Of a stretch of DNA of 64,000 bases, positions 15,781 to 23,873 are shown one piece after another. The first letter of the stretch is position 1; every line of letters starts with the position of its first letter. A model generated the notes under the pieces. That model did not search any database. It had not been told where the DNA came from and worked only from the letters and a program-made list of their open reading frames with translations. Source of the stretch: SZUA-430 sp040080835 (GTDB lineage: Bacteria; Pseudomonadota; Alphaproteobacteria; Micropepsales; Micropepsaceae); NCBI GenBank assembly GCA_040080835.1, contig JBEBHP010000001.1, forward strand, positions 248,001 to 312,000, given 5' to 3'. A program made the position numbers and the translations under genes.

Positions 15781-17388
15781 TCACATCCTGAACACACCAA
15801 ACTTCGTCTTCGGGATCGGCGCGTTCAGTGTGGCGCTCAGTGCCAGCGCAAGCACGCGCCGCGTATCACTGGGCGCGATGATGCCATCATCCCACAGCCG
15901 CGCCGTTGCGAAATAGGGATTGCCTTCATCCTCATAGCGCGCACGGATCGGCGCCCTGAAGGCCGCTTCCTCTTCAGCGCTCCATTTCTCGCCGCGCGCT
16001 TCCATGCTGTCGCGCTTGACTTGCGCCAGCACGCTTGCCGCCTGCTCGCCGCCCATCACTGAAATGCGCGAATTCGGCCACGAGAACATGAAGCGCGGAC
16101 CATAGGCGCGCCCGCACATGCCGTAATTGCCGGCACCATACGACCCGCCAATGACGAGCGTGACCTTCGGCACCTGCGCGCAGGCAACCGCCGTCACCAT
16201 CTTCGCACCGTCCTTCGCGATGCCACCGGCCTCGTACTTTGCGCCCACCATGAAGCCCGCGATGTTCTGCAGGAACAGCAGCGGAATGCCGCGCTGGCAG
16301 GCAAGCTCGATGAAGTGGGCCGCCTTCTGCGCCGACTCCGAAAACAGGATCCCGTTATTGCCCAGGATCGCAACCGGCATGCCCCAGATATGCGCAAAAC
16401 CGCAGACCAGTGTAGTGCCATAAAGCTTCTTGAACTCGTCGAACACCGAACCATCCACGACCCGCGCAATGATCTCGCGCACGTCATACTGCGTGGCAAG
16501 CGTTTGCGGCACGATCCCGTCGAGCTCGGAAATATCATAGAGCGGCTCGACCGGCTCACGCAGCACGGCATCCGGCCGCTTGGCGCGGTTAAGCGTGGTA
16601 ACGATCCGTCTGGCCAGCGCCAGCGCGTGGCCATCGTCTTGCGCGTAGTGGTCGGTCACACCGCTCTTGCGCGAATGCGTATCCGCGCCGCCCAGTTCCT
16701 CGGCAGTTACGATTTCGCCAGTCGCCGCCTTCACCAGCGGCGGCCCGCCCAGGAAGATGGTGCCCTGGTTGCGCACGATAATCGTTTCGTCAGACATTGC
16801 GGGGACATAGGCACCACCCGCCGTGCAGGACCCCATCACAACCGCGATCTGGGGAATGCCGGCAGCCGACATGTTGGCTTGATTGTAGAAGATGCGTCCG
16901 AAATGTTCGCGGTCTGGAAAGATGTCAGCCTGGTTCGGAAGATTGGCGCCGCCCGAGTCCACAAGATAGATGCAGGGCAGATTGTTCTCGCGCGCGATCT
17001 CCTGCGCCCGCAAATGCTTCTTCACGGTGACGGGATAGTACGTGCCGCCTTTGATCGTGGCGTCGTTGCAGACGATCACGCATTCCTGCCCCTCGACCCG
17101 GCCGATGCCGGTGATGATCGACGCCGCATGAATGTCGTCATCGTACATGCCGAATGCGGCAAGCGGTGACAGCTCAAGGAAAGGCGTCCCCGGATCAAGA
17201 ATCCGGTTAACCCTGTCGCGTGGCAGGAGCTTGCCGCGCTCGACGTGTCGTTGCCGCGAACGCTCGTCGCCGCCGCATGCAGACGCTGCAAGGCGGGCAT
17301 TCAACTCGCCCGTCAGTTTTGCCATGGCGGCCGCGTTCGCCTTGAACCGTTCATCCCGCGTGGATATCGAACTCTCTAGCCGTGACAT
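15781..17388 (-). CDS. mccB: Methylcrotonoyl-CoA carboxylase, carboxyltransferase beta subunit
   Basis: Transfers the carboxyl group from biotin to 3-methylcrotonoyl-CoA. The 535-residue protein has the family start (about residue 20 onward: AKLTGELNARLAASACGGDE), RGKLLPRDRVNRILDPGTPF, LELSPLAAFGMYDDDIHAAS, the acyl-CoA site LVDSGGANLPNQADIFPDRE, GSCTAGGAYVPAMSDE, and GGSYGAGNYGMCGRAYGPRF near the C-terminus. Its partner mccA is 4 kb away on the same strand; the intervening genes were probably inserted or expanded by the duplication seen here. Its last 19 codons have a fossil copy at 14764-14840. Confidence 0.95.
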   Translation of the reverse strand: MSRLESSISTRDERFKANAAAMAKLTGELNARLAASACGGDERSRQRHVERGKLLPRDRVNRILDPGTPFLELSPLAAFGMYDDDIHAASIITGIGRVEGQECVIVCNDATIKGGTYYPVTVKKHLRAQEIARENNLPCIYLVDSGGANLPNQADIFPDREHFGRIFYNQANMSAAGIPQIAVVMGSCTAGGAYVPAMSDETIIVRNQGTIFLGGPPLVKAATGEIVTAEELGGADTHSRKSGVTDHYAQDDGHALALARRIVTTLNRAKRPDAVLREPVEPLYDISELDGIVPQTLATQYDVREIIARVVDGSVFDEFKKLYGTTLVCGFAHIWGMPVAILGNNGILFSESAQKAAHFIELACQRGIPLLFLQNIAGFMVGAKYEAGGIAKDGAKMVTAVACAQVPKVTLVIGGSYGAGNYGMCGRAYGPRFMFSWPNSRISVMGGEQAASVLAQVKRDSMEARGEKWSAEEEAAFRAPIRARYEDEGNPYFATARLWDDGIIAPSDTRRVLALALSATLNAPIPKTKFGVFRM

Positions 17389-17490
17389 GAAGTTTCCTGA
17401 ACAAAAACATTGCGGGCCGAGTATTGCCCTTCTTGGCGTTTAAGGGAAAGGTGACCGCAACAAGAAAGCGACGGAACTGGGGAGTAAGCC

Positions 17491-18375
17491 ATGGAAGCCT
17501 TTTTGCACGACCTGTCATGGGTCCCGTCACTGCGGAACGACACCCTGACCCTGATTTTCAACGGCTTCACCTTCCTGGGCTATCTGCCGTTCTTCCTTGT
17601 TTTTCTGCCCCTTGGCTACTGGCTCTTCGACAAGCCGATGTTTACGAGGCTGGCCATACTCATCGGCATCGCAGCACTCACGAACACCTATCTCAAGGAC
17701 CTGTTCCAGGACCCGCGCCCGCCCGCAGAGTTCGCACTCGATCCCCGCGTCGGTGATTCCTTCGGCCTGCCGTCCGGACATGCACAGGTGGCAACGGCCA
17801 TGTGGATCTGGCTGGCAATCGAGGTTCGCAGGACCTGGGCCTGGATGCTCGCCATCATCATCACCGCTGGCGTCGGCGCTTCGCGCCTTTATCTTGGCGT
17901 GCACGACGTTGAAGACGTCATCGCAGGAACACTGCTCGGCATCGCCACGGTCGTGATCTATTACGGTTTCCTGTTTGGCGATTTTGAACGCCTGCAGAAA
18001 CTGAACCCCATTTTCTATCTGGTCGGAATTGCGATCCTTGCACCGGTCTTCATCCACATCTGGCCAAAATCTCCGGCACCGCAGGCAATCATAACACTGG
18101 TTGGTTTCATGTTTTTCTGGCTGCTGGGTCACAAGATCCAGCTCGCTCTGATTGGTCATAGGCGCCCAGCGAACTGGCTGGTTGCCATTGTCTCAAGCGT
18201 AGTTGCAATCGCTGGCATGTTTGCGATCTTCAGGTTCGGAGGCGATTACCTCAAGGCGCAAGGACAGTCTGCGGAAATGGTTGCCACCGCGCAGATGGTA
18301 TTCATGCCGCTTTATGCAACGATCATTGCACCAGCGCTTTTCCGACTGCTGGGAATTAATACAACCACGCATTAA
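17491..18375 (+). CDS. PAP2 family membrane phosphatase
   Basis: Integral membrane phosphatase of the PAP2 superfamily (lipid phosphate or undecaprenyl-diphosphate-like substrates). The three catalytic motifs are visible: KDLFQDPRPP, PSGHAQVATAMW and SRLYLGVHDVEDVIAG. About 294 residues: six membrane segments carry the PAP2 core in the first 165 residues, and additional C-terminal membrane segments follow (IFYLVGIAILAPVFIHIWP, IITLVGFMFFWLLG, LVAIVSSVVAIAGMFAIF). It is divergent from mccB across a 100-base gap. The substrate cannot be told from sequence. Confidence 0.88.
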   Translation: MEAFLHDLSWVPSLRNDTLTLIFNGFTFLGYLPFFLVFLPLGYWLFDKPMFTRLAILIGIAALTNTYLKDLFQDPRPPAEFALDPRVGDSFGLPSGHAQVATAMWIWLAIEVRRTWAWMLAIIITAGVGASRLYLGVHDVEDVIAGTLLGIATVVIYYGFLFGDFERLQKLNPIFYLVGIAILAPVFIHIWPKSPAPQAIITLVGFMFFWLLGHKIQLALIGHRRPANWLVAIVSSVVAIAGMFAIFRFGGDYLKAQGQSAEMVATAQMVFMPLYATIIAPALFRLLGINTTTH

Positions 18376-18671
18376 CACCGCCGCAAAACCATGAGTCCTT
18401 TCCGCAACGCGGAAGGAACTGTCGCATGAAATTCATACAAAAATTTCCAAACGCGCGTACGCTGGTTTCAGCCGAAATGATTCGGGTGGAGTCACAGCGT
18501 ACGTGACTGATGTTTGGTGGATGAGTTTCACGCCACGCGCAGCCCACAAGGGCTTTGCGCACAGACATCCCTCCGCCAATCTCTCAAGACAATTGCGTTT
18601 CAAGTTGTGTGGCAAGGCCGCGCGGCGTGTGAGCAAGCACGTCTCCGGCCTCAGTATGAGGACTGTATCAG
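18376..18671. other. Non-coding gap before phoH with a short inverted repeat
   Basis: No gene seen. CGTACGCTG (18456-18464) and CAGCGTACG (18495-18503) form a nine-base inverted repeat with a 30-base spacer; it lacks a T tract and its role is unknown. The upstream half is A-rich and could hold the phoH promoter. Confidence 0.4.
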
Positions 18672-19415
18672 ATGGGCAAGAAGGCAAGCCGAAGACGTTT
18701 GCGTGACGACTATCAGGAGAACTCGAAGGTCCGTGCCTTGTTCAGCAGAGGAAACAACTGGTCGCCACTGGAACGCGACTTTGGAGAACGAAGTTACACA
18801 AAGAATATCAAGCCATGCTCGGACAACCAGCGAAAGCTGATCGAAGCCATTGAGCAGAAAAATCTTGTCGTGGCGGCAGGACCTGCCGGCACCGGCAAAA
18901 CCTACCTCGCAATCGCCAAGGCAGTAGAGGCGCTCGAGCAAAACAAGGTTTCGCGCATCATTCTCTCCAGGCCTGCAGTTGAGGCAGGCGAAAGCCTGGG
19001 CTATCTGCCCGGATCGCTTGAAGACAAGCTGGCCCCGTATTTACGGCCTCTCTACGACGCGCTCACCGAACGCCTGGGCGGCAAGCGCCTGAAGTCCCTG
19101 ATGGTGGAAAACATCATTGAAATTGCGCCCGTCGCCTATATGCGTGGCCGCACGCTCAATGGCGCCTTCATCGTCATCGACGAGGCGCAGAACTGTACTT
19201 ATGGCCAGCTCAAGATGATGCTGACACGGCTTGGCTGGAAATCAACAATGGTAATCACGGGCGATCCGGATCAAACCGATCTGCTCCCGGGCATCAGCGG
19301 CCTTGGCATCGTTGCAGACAAATTGTCGGTGCTGGAGGACGTCGCCGTCATCAGACTTGAAGAACGCGACATCGTCCGCCACCCGCTTGTGGCGGCAATG
19401 CTGACAGTGCTGTAG
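18672..19415 (+). CDS. PhoH family protein (predicted ATPase)
   Basis: P-loop NTPase related to PhoH, possibly involved in RNA metabolism. Walker A is GPAGTGKT at 70-77, and Walker B is FIVIDEAQNCTYGQLKMML; SRPAVEAGESLGYLPG and VITGDPDQTDLLPG are diagnostic for the family. At 247 residues it lacks the N-terminal PIN or KH extension found in some members; the first 45 residues are basic and polar. It lies tail to tail with a small membrane-protein gene, four bases apart. Confidence 0.92.
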   Translation: MGKKASRRRLRDDYQENSKVRALFSRGNNWSPLERDFGERSYTKNIKPCSDNQRKLIEAIEQKNLVVAAGPAGTGKTYLAIAKAVEALEQNKVSRIILSRPAVEAGESLGYLPGSLEDKLAPYLRPLYDALTERLGGKRLKSLMVENIIEIAPVAYMRGRTLNGAFIVIDEAQNCTYGQLKMMLTRLGWKSTMVITGDPDQTDLLPGISGLGIVADKLSVLEDVAVIRLEERDIVRHPLVAAMLTVL

Positions 19416-19419
19416 GGGC

Positions 19420-19710
19420 TTAGGCCGTAGCCACGATCTGCACGGCGACGAACAGTCCAACCGCAATGCAGGTCGTGTACGCAGCGAGTGAAGTGCGGCT
19501 CCGATAGCTCTGGGGCCGCGCCACGATCGACTTGGCAGCCTCAACCAGACCCATGTCCTCGCGTGCGATGAACTGCTGACCGGTGAATACGATTACAATT
19601 GCCGAAGCGACGAAGAATGCATCGCGTGGTGAAACCTGGCCCACTTCAAACAGAACGAGGACCGCTGCCATCAAAGCGACAGTCAGCAAACTGATGATAC
19701 GGTCAAACAT
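19420..19710 (-). CDS. Small membrane protein of unknown function
   Basis: About 96 residues from the ATG at 19710 (MFDRIISLLTVALMAAVLVL); an upstream ATG at 19776 would add a polar stretch with no membrane character. Three hydrophobic segments are seen: ISLLTVALMAAVLVLFEV, AFFVASAIVIVFTGQQF and AAYTTCIAVGLFVAVQIV. I do not recognise a family. The next gene on this strand (19820-20122) encodes a similar-sized protein with three segments, so the two may form a unit. Confidence 0.6.
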   Translation of the reverse strand: MFDRIISLLTVALMAAVLVLFEVGQVSPRDAFFVASAIVIVFTGQQFIAREDMGLVEAAKSIVARPQSYRSRTSLAAYTTCIAVGLFVAVQIVATA

Positions 19711-19819
19711 GGTCCCTACCCGCGAGTAATATTGCATCTGCGAACAAGGAATATGGTGTTCAATCGTCCGTTTCAAGCCAAAAGTGACGCCAGCGTCACC
19801 AAATCACTACTTCTTGAAC

Positions 19820-20122
19820 TTACGCACCGCCAAGCGCCGCGAGCACACAGAGCCCGAGCACGCCCGCCCAAAGCACCGCTACGGCATAAATTCCAGCTAC
19901 GTATTCGGTCGGCCATTCACGCATGCGGCCCAGTTTTCGGGCCGCAGCCGCCAGAATATGGGGTCCGGCAAGGATCATGAGGCCAATGACCAGCAACCGT
20001 GAGGCGTTGTCCTTTTCAAGGTCCACGCTTTCGTGAACCAGTCGGAAAACCTGGGAAATCGCGAGCGACAGGACAAAACCCGCCAGCAGGGCAGCCAGTA
20101 CAGTTTGAAGGTCGAACGACAT
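19820..20122 (-). CDS. Small membrane protein of unknown function
   Basis: 100 residues from the ATG at 20122 (MSFDLQTVLAALLAGFVLSL), chosen because CGGAGA stands at good distance before it. Hydrophobic segments are at about 5-25, 44-60 and 76-98, with a charged connector (RLVHESVDLEKDNASR) between the first two. It shares strand, size and topology with the gene at 19420-19710. No family recognised. Confidence 0.62.
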   Translation of the reverse strand: MSFDLQTVLAALLAGFVLSLAISQVFRLVHESVDLEKDNASRLLVIGLMILAGPHILAAAARKLGRMREWPTEYVAGIYAVAVLWAGVLGLCVLAALGGA

Positions 20123-20419
20123 GAATTCTCCGAGAGCCAGAAACCCCTCGACGCACGTCGGATGCCACCGGAAATCGCTATTTTCTGGCATTCCATCGAA
20201 AAAAGCGTTGCACTGCAGCACAATCGCGCTCCACTGCGACACTAAATTGTGTCAATTCAGTTCACTTGCCCCATTGCGCCTGCGAACTGGCGGGGGCACG
20301 CTATGGAACGCTGCGTTGGGAAATCGGATGTGGTTCGGACGCAACGATGTGAAATCGTCCTGCCACACCCACTGAAATTTCAGACAAACAAAGCACGACT
20401 CAAGGCAATAGTCCCGGTC

Positions 20420-21178
20420 ATGAAGATCGATCAACGAGACGCTGAAGCAGCACTGGGTGGCGGGGAAGTCCATGCCCACTCCAGCTGGCTTCTTCCACTC
20501 ATAGTCCTGCTGGTTGCAGCAGCGATTGGCGTTGGCGTTTATGTTTTTCTCGCAGGCCCCACCGTCGAAGAGGTGCAGGGCAACTTCCAGGGCAACACCT
20601 ATTCGCCAACGGCTGATCCGGCGCCCGCCGACATCAGCATCGACAGCGCGCTCTTCCGGATCCCCGGCAACTACACCATGCACCGCAGATCGCGCTCGAG
20701 CGGCGACCAGGATGACGTTCCGTTGCATGCATTGCTGCCAAACCTCGAGCCCTGGTCTGCAGCCAAGGCTGCAGAGTTTTCAAGCAACCTCGCAGATGCA
20801 CACGTGATCCGCTTCACGCTTGCGATCGACCGGTCACGGCTCACCTACGAAGATAAATTCGACAAGGGCATTCGTCCGCTTGCAGACAATCCGGATGGCG
20901 AGGCCGGTCCATTTGGATTGACCCGTTTCAAGTTCAGTGCCGGCACCGGTTACGAAAACACGGAATGGTTCTCCGCGGACCTTGGCAACGGATCGAAGCT
21001 CGTGATGCGCTGTGATGCTTCAGCGACAGCAGACTTTGGTTCGAATTGCATGCGCGTCACCCGGCTGCGGGACCAGATCGGACTGACCTACCGGTTCAAG
21101 CTCTCGCAGCTTGAGCACTGGAAAGAGACCGATACCAGACTGATGGCACTCATCGAGTCGCTCCGTCCCAAGCGGTAG
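20420..21178 (+). CDS. Membrane-anchored protein of unknown function
   Basis: About 252 residues from the ATG at 20420. After a short cytoplasmic N-terminus (MKIDQRDAEAALGGGEVHAH) there is one membrane segment (SWLLPLIVLLVAAAIGVGVYVFLAG) and a long periplasmic part without recognised domains. It includes NTEWFSADLGNGSKLVMRCD and two cysteines (in VMRCDAS and SNCMR) that could form a disulphide. The frame extends upstream to 20249, but that part has atypical composition. It ends nine bases from the convergent DUF3126 gene. Confidence 0.72.
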   Translation: MKIDQRDAEAALGGGEVHAHSSWLLPLIVLLVAAAIGVGVYVFLAGPTVEEVQGNFQGNTYSPTADPAPADISIDSALFRIPGNYTMHRRSRSSGDQDDVPLHALLPNLEPWSAAKAAEFSSNLADAHVIRFTLAIDRSRLTYEDKFDKGIRPLADNPDGEAGPFGLTRFKFSAGTGYENTEWFSADLGNGSKLVMRCDASATADFGSNCMRVTRLRDQIGLTYRFKLSQLEHWKETDTRLMALIESLRPKR

Positions 21179-21187
21179 TCCCGAGAC

Positions 21188-21424
21188 TTACGGCTTCTTC
21201 AGGACTGCGCTTGCTGGCGGCAGGTCGATATCCAGGATTGCCATTTCGAAATGATAGGTGGTCTCGCCATCTTCGGTGTCCTTGAAAATGACGCCAATGA
21301 ACTCGTCGCCGACCATCACTTCGACGGAGTCTTTCTTGTTCGGCCGGGCTTCGATGCGGATGGTGTCAAGGCGGAAGAGTGAACGCAGATATTTCTCTAC
21401 TCGCAGGATTTCAGTTCTGTCCAC
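21188..21424 (-). CDS. DUF3126 family protein
   Basis: Short conserved alphaproteobacterial protein of unknown function, 78 residues. The full-length match includes EILRVEKYLRSLFRLDTIRI, EARPNKKDSVEVMVGDEFIG and DEDGETTYHFEMAILDIDL-like text; the domain spans essentially the whole protein. No membrane segment. It is followed on the same strand, after 47 bases upstream, by the gene at 21472. Confidence 0.88.
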   Translation of the reverse strand: MDRTEILRVEKYLRSLFRLDTIRIEARPNKKDSVEVMVGDEFIGVIFKDTEDGETTYHFEMAILDIDLPPASAVLKKP

Positions 21425-21471
21425 GACGCACGGGCTCCGGTTGAATGATCAGGTTTATCGCAGTCCGGACC

Positions 21472-22254
21472 TTAATCTTCAACTAGGTAGCCCTGCAACC
21501 ACAGGCGGCCCGTAATTTCGTCCCCAGGCTTTGGGCAATATCCGGGTGGCAGGACATGTTCGGCCGCATACAACGCAACATCCACCATGGATTGGCCGCT
21601 TCGCGCCACAGTTACACGCATTCGGTAGACAATGCCCGAACCAACCCGCATGGGATAAACGTGCTGCACCGTCGCGCGAAACTCGTAGTCATCACAGCCA
21701 CCGCTGCGCGCAGGCTTCAGGACGTCGACCGGCACCATCGTGTCGGAGTCTTTCACCAGTCTCAGACCATAGGGCCGCGCCGAATACGCAAAGGCTGACA
21801 GCGCAAACTGGTAACTTTCCCCGACCCGGTAATCACCACCGTTCTTGAAGAACAACGTGTCGAAGAAGGAAAGCTCTGCGCCATCTTCGGTTCGGCCACG
21901 GACCTGACCTTCTGCACCGGACCCGACACTGGCAACATGTTCGACTTTCACGGGATGCGTGATGGCACCTGCCGCAAAGGGAAATGCCGTGAGCACGCAG
22001 CCGGATGCTGTCTTTCTTTCCGTCAGCAACAGAACCATGTGGCGCAGGTCGCCATCACCTTCTGCCATCGCCGTAAGCGTATCGGCATTGCCACCGTTTG
22101 GCATCGGCCGCTCTTCTGGCAATTCGACTTGCGCTATGATTGTCGATCTCGACACGACGCTTTTTATGCGCGCACGGATCGCGTCAGGCTCATCGGGATA
22201 TACCGAAGCCCAATGCGTCGCGTGTCCATCAATCACTGCGCCGTTTTTATCCAT
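21472..22254 (-). CDS. Hypothetical protein
   Basis: About 260 residues with no signal peptide and no membrane segment. The sequence is soluble, with strand-rich pieces such as VKEVEHVASVGSGAEGQVRG-like text and EFRATVQHVYPMRVGSGIVY, and ends GDEITGRLWLQGYLVED, which suggests a small-barrel fold in the C-terminal half, but I cannot name a family. The ATG at 22254 is preferred; a GTG at 22272 is possible. It is divergent from the FAD oxidoreductase gene. Confidence 0.65.
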   Translation of the reverse strand: MDKNGAVIDGHATHWASVYPDEPDAIRARIKSVVSRSTIIAQVELPEERPMPNGGNADTLTAMAEGDGDLRHMVLLLTERKTASGCVLTAFPFAAGAITHPVKVEHVASVGSGAEGQVRGRTEDGAELSFFDTLFFKNGGDYRVGESYQFALSAFAYSARPYGLRLVKDSDTMVPVDVLKPARSGGCDDYEFRATVQHVYPMRVGSGIVYRMRVTVARSGQSMVDVALYAAEHVLPPGYCPKPGDEITGRLWLQGYLVED

Positions 22255-22342
22255 GTTCTCGCTACTAGGCACCCTTCTGTAGGTCTTTGCAAGGGCGTGC
22301 TACGCTCATGCGTTGTTCGAAAATATCGCGCCCAAGATTCTC

Positions 22343-23623
22343 ATGTCAAACAAATCAAAAGAGTCATTCTATCGCGCAACGGCCATTGGCCTAACCGAAC
22401 GCCCTGCACTCAAAGAGCAGCTGGTCGTTGATGTCTGTATCATTGGTGCTGGCTATACCGGCTTGTCGTGCGCGCTTCATCTGGCAGGTGCTGGGTACAA
22501 GGTGATTGTGCTCGAAGCAGAGTACGCAGGCTTCGGTGCATCCGGCCGCAACGGCGGACACGTCATTCCCGGACAGCGTCAGGATCAGATTGAACTGAAA
22601 AAACGTTACGGCGATACACAAGCCCGCGCGCTTTGGAATCTTGCGCTCGAAGCGCAATCAATCGTGCGCTCGTTGATAGAAGCGCACAAAATTCAGTGCG
22701 ACGTCAAGACTGGACATTTGACGGCAGCCGTCAGGACAAGTCACGCAACTGAGTTGCAGGAATACGTTGCGCACCTGGAGAAGCACTACAACTACAAATC
22801 TGCGCGATTTATACCAGAACGGGAAATTCCAGGGCTTGTAGCAACACAGAACTACAAGGGCGGCCTCTTCGATGAGCAGGGGATGCACCTGCACCCGCTG
22901 AATTTCGCGCTGGGTCTCGCACGTGCCGCAGAGACTTCCGGCGCGCAAATATTCGAGAACTCTCGCGTGATCTCCGTCGAACATGGCACCAAAATAAGGA
23001 CACGCACAGACGCTGCCACTATCACGTCTGATTACGTCGTCTACGCCTGCAACGCCTATCTTGAAGGCCTGAACCGCAGGCTTGCCGCCACGATCATGCC
23101 GATTTCGAACTATGTAGCCGCAACAGAGCCTCTGGGTGAACAGCGTGCCCGGGCGCTCATTCCATCAGGCGCAGCCGTTGCGGACACAAAATTCGTGCTC
23201 GACTATTATCGGCTGTCCGCTGACAATCGCCTGATTTTCGGAGGTGGTGAAACCTATGGAGCGCGGGACTCCGCGCATGCAGAACATATTGTGCTGCCAT
23301 GCATCACGAGAGTGTTTCCTCAACTCAATGGAATACGTATTGACTACGCTTGGGGTGGCCGCCTCGCCATTACAATGCCCCGGATGCCGCATATCGGGCG
23401 GCAAGCGGCCAATGTCTACTTCGCGCAAGGATATTCGGGCCAGGGCGTCGCCATCGCGACCCTGACAGGCAAGCTGATCGCCGAAGCCATTGGCAACCAG
23501 TCCGCTCGGTTCGACATTATGGAAAATCTTAAGATTCCGCAGCTTCCTGGCGGTGCAATGTTCCGCCAGCCGCTGCTGCAGCTTGGATTGCTGTGGTATG
23601 CGCTGCGCGACCGGTTGGGTTAA
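22343..23623 (+). CDS. FAD-dependent oxidoreductase (gamma-glutamylputrescine oxidase-like)
   Basis: DAO-family flavoenzyme oxidising an amine substrate. The N-terminal dinucleotide motif is VDVCIIGAGYTGLSCALHLA, then VIVLEAEYAGFGASGRNGGH (the SGRNGG flavin loop), and near the C-terminus WGGRLAITMPRMPHIGR and YFAQGYSGQGVAIATLTGKL. About 426 residues from the ATG at 22343 (MSNKSKESFYRAT). The architecture is that of PuuB-like oxidases, but no polyamine genes are adjacent, so the substrate is open. Confidence 0.87.
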   Translation: MSNKSKESFYRATAIGLTERPALKEQLVVDVCIIGAGYTGLSCALHLAGAGYKVIVLEAEYAGFGASGRNGGHVIPGQRQDQIELKKRYGDTQARALWNLALEAQSIVRSLIEAHKIQCDVKTGHLTAAVRTSHATELQEYVAHLEKHYNYKSARFIPEREIPGLVATQNYKGGLFDEQGMHLHPLNFALGLARAAETSGAQIFENSRVISVEHGTKIRTRTDAATITSDYVVYACNAYLEGLNRRLAATIMPISNYVAATEPLGEQRARALIPSGAAVADTKFVLDYYRLSADNRLIFGGGETYGARDSAHAEHIVLPCITRVFPQLNGIRIDYAWGGRLAITMPRMPHIGRQAANVYFAQGYSGQGVAIATLTGKLIAEAIGNQSARFDIMENLKIPQLPGGAMFRQPLLQLGLLWYALRDRLG

Positions 23624-23684
23624 TCAAATTTTTCACTCGACGATCATCCGATTTCGTGAGAATCTTTTCCCCTGTTCGTAACTC

Positions 23685-23780
23685 ATGAAAGGAGGTGATC
23701 CGATGTCGAGTGAGATTTTGGTGCTACGTGGAAGCCTGAAGGTCACATGGACACTGGAGCAACCTCTGGGTTCAACCTGA
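23685..23780 (+). CDS. Micro-ORF (25-31 codons) behind a perfect anti-16S ribosome binding site
   Basis: AAAGGAGGTGATCC at 23688-23701 is the exact complement of the conserved 3' end of 16S rRNA. It is followed at 23703 by ATG and 25 codons (MSSEILVLRGSLKVTW...QPLGST) before TGA. An in-frame ATG at 23685 upstream of the Shine-Dalgarno stretch would add MKGGDP, so the site would be inside the frame. A strong terminator follows 48 bases after the stop. The unit could be a real small protein, or an RNA that engages ribosomes. I do not recognise the peptide. Confidence 0.55.
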   Translation: MKGGDPMSSEILVLRGSLKVTWTLEQPLGST

Positions 23781-23828
23781 CTTTCAAGATCGCAAGATCA
23801 AAGGGCTCCAATCCAGCCCATCTCACGA

Positions 23829-23854
23829 AGGGCCGCAGCAATGCGGCCCTTTTT
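23829..23854 (+). terminator. Rho-independent terminator after the micro-ORF
   Basis: A perfect nine-base stem (AGGGCCGCA / TGCGGCCCT) with a GCAA loop is followed by TTTTTGATT. It lies just before the end of the convergent cysE gene and would end plus-strand transcripts of the micro-ORF. Confidence 0.92.
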
Positions 23855-23873
23855 GATTCTGCAGACAGCGAAA

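Noticed and set aside
18456..18503. Inverted repeat CGTACGCTG/CAGCGTACG upstream of phoH as a regulator site
   Set aside because: Nine-base arms with a 30-base spacer; too weak alone to support a function.
20249..20419. Extension of the membrane-anchored protein at 20420 to an upstream start
   Set aside because: The extra residues have unlike composition and no membrane or domain sense, and the start at 20420 gives a normal topology.
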